This document shows positions 57,601 to 64,000 of a stretch of 64,000 nucleotides of DNA, one piece after another. Origin of the DNA: Cyclospora cayetanensis (taxonomy: Eukaryota; Apicomplexa; Conoidasida; Eucoccidiorida; Eimeriidae); assembly GCF_002999335.1 (NCBI RefSeq), contig NW_020312772.1, forward strand, positions 86,001-150,000, given 5' to 3'. Position numbers and translations under genes: made by a program. Every line of letters begins with the position of its first letter. The stretch's first letter is position 1. Under the pieces are notes generated by a model. The model was not told the origin of the DNA. It was given only the letters and a program-made list of their open reading frames with translations, and did not search any database.

Positions 57601-58319
57601 CTAGGCGTCTTTGTCTTTGTTGAGTTCAAGCAGTTGTCTCGATATCGGTAGGTCCTGCATCTGCCGCCATCGCTGCAGAAGCGCGTCTGCCTCCCTCCCC
57701 AGCGCTGCTCGGAGAAGCAGCACCGGTCCCAGCTCCCACATACTCTGTTTTTTGTCCTCAAAAGCAAATGGTGGTATCTGTCCAATTTGTTCGTCGGCTT
57801 GCATAGCCACTTCTGTTTCCTTTGACCAACAAGTCACTCTACGTACTATTAGGCTCCGTTACGATGTAGCCTTATTTAGCCAACACTGGTTTACGACAGC
57901 CCTTATCACCAGAATACCAAGAACAGCGACAATCATGATGACATGGTTTCCGTACCTAGCTGCAGCCGGGGCAGCGCTAGCCTCTGCAGCAGCAACTCCT
58001 GACGTTGCAGGCATACAGGCAGCATTGCGGTGCCAGTACTTGCGATGACGCCTTGAACTGCAGGGGTAGTAACTGCTACGGGGGAGAGTCCTGTTACGAC
58101 AACTGGCCCTGGCGCTAGTATTATTGGTACTGTGACTACACCTGGTGCTTCTAGTGGTGTAACCGCTTCGACTGCTGGAGCTGTTTCTTCTACAGGAGCT
58201 GCCACTGTTGCATGCGCCCCTATGGCTGCGTGTCCCATCGCAGCGCCAGTGCCTATATTGTTAAAGGAATCGCTCTTGGCAGCTCTGGATCCTTTGGTTG
58301 GCATTGCAATCCTTAACAT
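57601..58319 (-). CDS. Putative Val/Pro/Ala-rich protein with one membrane segment
   Basis: ATG at 58319 opens a frame rich in Val, Pro, Ala and Thr (APVEETAPAVEAVTPLEAPG). Downstream, in another frame at about 57860-57960, lies a clear hydrophobic helix, HVIMIVAVLGILVIRAVVNQ. A third block at 57601-57837 (FAFEDKKQSMWELGPVLLLR; MQDLPISRQLLELNKDKD) ends in a stop. Two splices would be needed to join them; candidate sites exist (CTGCAG near 58060, GTAAAC near 57896) but phases were not proven. A single-pass protein with a low-complexity ectodomain is the likeliest reading. No family is recognised. Confidence 0.4.
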
Positions 58320-61300
58320 CTTGACACCTTTTATAGCAGCTCCAGCCTAAACGGCGGCCGTCGATCTAGCGGCGAAGGAAGAAGTCGTGCCGCATGTGTT
58401 GCTACAGTGACCCCTCCTGTCTTGAGTTGTGATGGGCGCCAAGGCGAGGGATGTAAGCAGCGGCATCATCAAGTGTCAAGCATACAAAAACCAAGAATAG
58501 CTGTGAAGACCCTCAGGGCAAATGTTCATCAGACAGAAGTTCATGCAGTGACAACCTGGTCCACGCAGTCTCACGTAACGGTAATGAGACACAATAACAG
58601 CTTGATGGTCTTCCATCTGCAGTGGACGTGTGAGTGAAAGAGAAGCAAAGTAACCTTGAGAGTAGGACACTCATACCAATTCTGGTGGTTGGCAGATGCT
58701 TGAACAAAGGGACTCTTTGAGATTCGTCAAGTTACGGTGAACACGCCGTACAAAAGCTGCACCAGCTGATATGCAGTTCACCAGCGGCGAAAGAAGAATG
58801 CTTCCTTTCAAAGCAAAATATTCGAGAGTCAGAAGGCTAGCGCTAATTTATTGACGACACCAAAAATCAAAAGTGCTTGGCTGAAACTGGGGACTCAGCC
58901 TACTCGTCCTCTTCAGACTGCCTCACTTGGAAATCGTACAGCAGCTGTCCCGCTTGAATTTTTCCTATGCTCTGCTGCATCACATTGAATAAAAAGATTT
59001 AAGAGTACTGTAACTGCTGTAATATCTTGTTTATTTGGCGCTTTCTCAGCCTTAGGACGTTGTATATAGCGAACGAGTCACGAGGCCGCCGTGCCTTAAA
59101 TAGGACTTCTGACCAGAAACCCAGGACTATGAGCTACGCACGCGACTTTTCGCTCAGCACTGTATTTAGCTGTAGCTATTGGAAATACAACAACCACGGT
59201 TTTTTAAACTTCCTTATTGCTTGTTCTAGAAGTGACCGACTGAAAACTTGCAAGAAGATACTGAGCTTTTTAAATTGACCCTTTCTCGTAGCTCTCCTTA
59301 TGGTCGCTGTGTTAGGCACCCTTGACAGTATCATTGGATTTGCTCAACCAGCAATGATTTGCTCTAGCGGTTTTCTTATTGTCGCACTGGCGTTCGTTTC
59401 CACGTGCCGAGGCTGTACAGGCAACTCAGTTACGTGTACGAGCCCTGTGCCCTTCTACAGTATCTTCTATGGTAACTTTCGGCCTCCATTCTTTGTGCCT
59501 TAAACATAACATTTTAGAAACTTGCGAAACCTTTGGCAAAAAGCCATCCTACTTTCCGTGTTAAATTTCTGTTTATTTCTGCTGACACTTTTGGGTGGGC
59601 CTTTGCCTTTCGCTTGCAGCCCCGCATTGCGCCTGGCTACTCAGTGTAACCCTCCTCTGCGCCAGTGCAAGGTGAAAGACTCTGTATATGCTATAGCTAA
59701 AGGGCTTCGCGGTGAGTAACCGACCATGCCCTTTTCTGTGTCTGCCATCGAGTCGCTGCCAAATCCGTAAAGGATTTGTACGCATTTTACGCCATCGAAG
59801 TCACCCGTATCAAACATTCTCGGCCATAAGCGATATTAGGATATCTATCTTTCTGTGTAGCGGTTTGCACTATCGCAGCGTCTTTGGTCAAAAATGCTGC
59901 CACACAAGCAATATAAAAAAATATTCCATCTATGCAGCTGCTCTTCGTTGGCTGCACCTATGAAGCTGAAAAATAGTTTTCTCGCCAGATTTTTTGGTAT
60001 GCTCTATTGAAGCTGATCGTATACCAAGTAGTTCCTGTGCGGAGCAGAAGCAAAATGACGCCTGATCTTGTGGCATATGGACTCATGCTGACATAAGTAG
60101 CCAAGGCTCTTCCTTTAGCTTTTGCTCAGGTAGGAGATGCGGCACCCGCCACGGCCACCACGAAGGATGGAGTGATTGCTATGACGAAGGTGAAGCTCGG
60201 TGGCCATTTGGCCTTCTCCTACATAGGCAATCGCGCAAAGAACCTTGATAACCGTGAATACATGATGCAGAAGAATTAGAAAGCGATGAGCTGAGGACCC
60301 CATCCGCGCTGGCAAGTCCAGTGGTTCGTCCCAGCAGCGGGCACACGAAGAGCCATTCAAATAATGACCTTCCCCACAATGTTCACTCAACTCAGAAAAA
60401 TAGCCGATGTGTAGCGCATCGCAAGCTTTCTAAATAAGAATCTAATGTTCATGATAGCACATGCAGACTGAAGTAGAGTCTTGTTTTCGTCATCCGGCAA
60501 CGATCAGTGCGTCTGAGCCGCGGCCCTTGCATAAGTGCAAACGCAAAGGGTGGTGGCTGCACGGCACAAGAATGGACGAGCGCGCTACCTTTCTGAATAG
60601 TCCCTTTAGCAGAACTAACGGGAGTGTACAGTAAACCCTATGTAAAAATTAGATGAGGACCAAAGGAGCCGAAACGGAGACAAATGCGTCCAGTTTGCCG
60701 GCGTCGCGGGGATATAGTAGAGCTGGAAATCGGACCTGTTATCTTAACTACGTTACCAAATCAGTCCTGTTCTCCAAGAAGTTGCCAGCTAGCCAATAGC
60801 TACTGCTACCCTAAGGCACATTTGACCACGGCATTACGTCTAGCCCTCTCAGGATGAATTCAGGCGCAGCCATGCCTGATCGCAACAAAATGAATGTCAG
60901 CGAAAATGTAGCTTACTCCTAAGGAGACTTAGCAGTCCAACCGATACACAGTGACGGAACGCATCGTGTGTGAACAGCCTCGCAGGTGGATCGCATCGGC
61001 GAGCGAAGTTGGGATTGGGGTACGGAAGTTGGACGGGACAACACGAAGGCGCCTTTCCGTCAAAGCCTTGGGGCTTTAAGGCAGATGATAGAGGTTTATT
61101 ATTCTACAGTTTGCTTCATATAATCCCACCAGAACGACGATGCAGATAAGCATGGTTAGTTAGGGGAATGCCCTATTCTTGCGGCCTGTTGACGCAGAGG
61201 GTGGAGCCCCTAATCCAGATGAACGCTGCATAACGAATGCTGCGATAATCTGCAGTGGAAAGCAGAAAGGTGCGAGACTCGCTGGCTGTGGAAACCTTTA

Positions 61301-62391
61301 CGTTGCCGAGCGCAGCCATCGGAAGCAACTGGAAAAGGTACATTCCTTATTTAACTAGAACAGGCGCTCCACCACCATCGCCACCCCCACCTAAAATGCC
61401 ACGGGCGGCGCTTGCTGCCACTGCGTCGCAGACATGAAACACTGGAAGAGTGACCCTACTGGATGCCCGACCATACACTTGTTTTGTTACTCTCCTCAGT
61501 GTTAAGGAGGCATTCTATGGTCGCCCTAAAAGGGGCTAAAAGGCATGAAACAGACGGATGTGATGTAAATTTCTTCAAGAATGCTTACTTTAAGCAGGAG
61601 TAACGCTCATTAGCGTGCCGGGGTCCAAGAATGAAAAAGCGCTTTTCATGGCCGCGCCTTTGGCCAAGAGAGTAGGAACAAAAAACTCCACCCGCATTCC
61701 CAGAGTACCTGAAACCACATGCACAGAGGCTAGTACATGCAAAGCTGCTCTAAGCTTAAAAACATATATCAAGGGTCAGCGAGGAGTGGGCGGTTTGTTG
61801 TGCTGGGACGTGACCACCATCCAGGAGGCAGTAACAAAAGCTTCGTGTGCGGATGAAATCTTGCAAAAATCACGGGCTTTATATAGCTTTTAGCTCATAC
61901 AAGATCAAAAGACTCCAAGCCTTTTGTTATAATTCCCAAGTGATGGTTGGATACGATCCATGAGGCCTTCGTTAGCGTCAGGATCGCGGTACACGAAGCT
62001 AAGGCAGTGATGCTGGCTCGATAGGCTGCAAGCGAGAACCAGTGAAATGCCTGTAAACGAGAAGAAATTAGCAAGATACATACACTAAAGCCTATGTAAA
62101 GAAGGGATGTGCACTTACGGGGCTGCACAGGCAAATTATTCTCTATGTGTAATGCTATTAAGGGAATCTGTTTTACAGTAGTCAGTATACTTCGTGGATG
62201 TGGGGAAGCTCTTGTTATCACTCATGGATATAATTGCTTGATTGTACTGTTGAGTCTATCGAAATTAGTGATTTTAATATGATGTGCATAACTTGCAGTA
62301 AGTTTCTTCTATTGGACATGCAGGACGGAGGACGAGGTCTGGTTTTTTATTGGCACGCTGCTGGAAGGTGTATGCCATCCGTTATTACGTT
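58320..62391. other. Mostly empty, repeat-poor stretch
   Basis: There are only short frames. A plus frame at 61255-61437 reads DSLAVETFTLPSAAIGSNWK, then a Pro run (PPPSPPPPK) and a stop; it follows AATCTGCAG and could be a terminal exon, or it could end at the GTACATT donor inside it. A 93-codon plus frame at 61615-61893 and a 91-codon minus frame at 60115-60390 show no recognisable domain. Confidence 0.35.
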
Positions 62392-62859
62392 CTACTGCTG
62401 TCCCTCTGCACCCACAAAACCAAAGAAGGCAATTAGCCTTTTTGAATTTTTTGTATTTAATCCTGTTTGTAAGAGAAAGGACTGACAAGAAGTTGAGGCG
62501 AAATCTCGGAGGTTACCCGTGGGTGTCCCCCTTTCTGGAGATACCACATTTTCCTCCCCCTCTCTAGCGAATTTCATGTGTGCTTTCAATGATAACGAAA
62601 GCAAGGTTGGCACAATCGAAGGCGCGATGCATGAATTTTGTTTGAAGCCCTTTTCTAAGCAGGCCCGAGAGTCTTTTATTCTCGCAAAATTCAGTTTATT
62701 CACACTGAATAGAGTGCCCTCATGAGGTGAGACAGCCCATCGGGCTCCCATGTACTGCATTATAATCGCTTCTTGACCCTCTGTGGGAGGTCTGGCGCCG
62801 CCTGTTAAGAACGAGACAATGCGCTGCAGCTGCAAGAATATCAATGGTATGATGCTCAT
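62392..62859 (-). CDS. Hypothetical ORF, 155 codons
   Basis: Frame from an ATG at 62859 to a stop at 62392; it is open nine codons further upstream without a Met. The N-terminus MSIIPLIFLQLQRIVSFLTG is hydrophobic enough for a signal peptide or anchor. The rest is mixed, with no repeats and no recognised domain (contains QYMGARWAVSPHEGTLFSVN). It stands alone in gene-poor DNA with no obvious partner exons. It may be a small single-exon gene or an eroded repeat. Confidence 0.3.
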   Translation of the reverse strand: MSIIPLIFLQLQRIVSFLTGGARPPTEGQEAIIMQYMGARWAVSPHEGTLFSVNKLNFARIKDSRACLEKGFKQNSCIAPSIVPTLLSLSLKAHMKFAREGEENVVSPERGTPTGNLRDFASTSCQSFLLQTGLNTKNSKRLIAFFGFVGAEGQQ

Positions 62860-63667
62860 CACAGGGCCTTCGCAAGGGGCCTTCAAGACAAAACGCCATA
62901 AAACCTAGAAGAAAGCCAGTCTCTGTTTTACCCTTTAAAGCGTTTCCTCGTGTGTGGAGGGCTGACCCTGATGTATCAACCAGACGCTGCCTCTGCATGC
63001 CCTTTTCTCAGAAGCCAGTACAGGGCTAAAGACAGAACTATTAGGTTACACCCAAATTAAAAAGTCCTCACTCTTTCTCTGCTCATGCCAGGGAAGACAG
63101 GGATGAAGAGGGAGATGGCAACTCACAATCCCGCTGCCACACTGGAACGCCCCATCTGAAGTCTTTACAAGAAGGAATTCGACCCCAGACTTAAGACAGA
63201 CAAAATGACAGTTATCCGATATTTTCCATAGATAATCCCGTATTCTCCAATTCGCGCTCTCCAGAAATCCTACATGATGGGAAAGGGACAGGTGCTACGC
63301 GTTTTAGTGCACTGTTTAAGTGCTCCGAGCATTCACGTTTAACCGCCATTAGCAACTAAAGTACGGGCACCCAACATTACCTTTTAATCTAGTGAGCTAA
63401 CCCGTGTCAGAAATCGCTAGCAACTACAAACAGCCAAACAAAATAGTGAACTGCATATTGGCTCAATATATGTATAGCGGGCTGGGGTACTTGTAGGCAT
63501 ATTTTTCTACACCAGTCATTTTTAGTTGAAGAAAAACTTAACCTGGAATTGTTTAACAATTGACTACCTTTTTTTTCTGTCGGCATAGTTTCTTTACTAT
63601 AAAGTGGCATTAGATCAATACAATAAGACGCAATGTTGTATGCGTATGCTCTAGATGCTATGTACAA

Positions 63668-63900
63668 CTAATGGTGAGTGCTCGGAGTGTTTAGAGGGCT
63701 CAGCTACACGCATCCTAGCTGACCCTCTCCCTTCATGTCGAAACCATAAAGGGCACGGAAAGTTTAAGGAAGAAGCTTCTTTGGAAGGACATTCATTAAT
63801 TCCTAATTAGTTTGCTTCGAGTCTGAAGTTAGGTGCCTCTACGAAGCCCCAGGCACAGACTAACAGTTGGTGGCACCGTGTGTTTCGATGCAGCCGTTCT
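63668..63900 (+). repeat. Dispersed repeat, copy C
   Basis: GTGAGTGCTCGGAGTGTTTA, followed by ACACGCATCCTAGCTG and CTCTCCCTTCATGTCG, aligns with the 2.1-kb copy (GTGAATGCTTGGAGTGTTTG, GCGCACCATAGCTG, CTTTCCCTTCACATCG) and continues through AAGAAGCTTCTTTGGAAGGA and GAGTCTGAAG. The repeat may run past the end of the block called here. Confidence 0.45.
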
Positions 63901-64000
63901 CCTATCCAGTGGTTGTGGATGAGGTGAGATTTGAGATTTTCTGGCTTTAATCAATACATCTGATAGCTCAATCATCCCCCCTGGGCAACAATTTTTGTGA

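Overview
The window looks like nuclear DNA of a coccidian apicomplexan, most likely Eimeria. Genes are intron-rich with GT..AG junctions. Coding exons are full of CAG/CTG trinucleotide runs that encode Ala, Ser, Gln or Leu homopolymers. Repeat-rich GC-rich stretches alternate with plain repeat-poor ones. A sphingomyelin-synthase-like enzyme and a flagellar gene (CFAP70; coccidian microgametes are flagellated) fit this. The assignment rests on sequence character alone; no database was searched.

Layout. 0-0.74 kb: 3' end of an Ala-rich gene (+). 0.8-4 kb: gene-poor, with a dispersed repeat. 4.05-5.36 kb: secreted-type protein with a 13-residue charged repeat (+). 5.4-12.2 kb: many-exon M16 (insulysin-like) metallopeptidase homologue that appears to have lost its zinc site (+). 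13.3-20.9 kb: CFAP70 homologue (-). 23.4-32.2 kb: multi-exon minus-strand gene or gene pair, with an N-terminal multispanning membrane part followed by a FABP-like beta-barrel and a START lipid-transfer domain. 32.3-33.6 kb: 18-bp minisatellite. 34.4-40.6 kb: gene-poor, with a decayed Ty3/gypsy remnant. 40.7-43.9 kb: a roughly 0.5-kb inverted duplication of a small membrane-protein exon, one arm frameshifted. 46.0-47.5 kb: sphingomyelin/ceramide-phosphotransferase-like enzyme, single exon (-). 49-54 kb: weak multi-exon candidates and a second retroelement fragment. 54.26-55.67 kb: five-exon RNA polymerase II subunit RPB9 with an unusual acidic tail (+). 56-58.3 kb: two weak hypothetical genes. 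58.4-64 kb: mostly empty, with one 155-codon ORF and another dispersed repeat copy.

The genes are not an operon and show no single shared pathway. Two lipid-related loci, the FABP-START protein and the sphingomyelin-synthase-like enzyme, lie about 19 kb apart; any functional link is speculation. The best supported new observation is the FABP-like plus START arrangement, whose eight exons join in phase. Next come the M16 pseudo-peptidase, the RPB9 acidic extension and the inverted duplication. No tRNA, rRNA or CRISPR feature was recognised. Exact gene starts are mostly uncertain because first exons are short or hidden.
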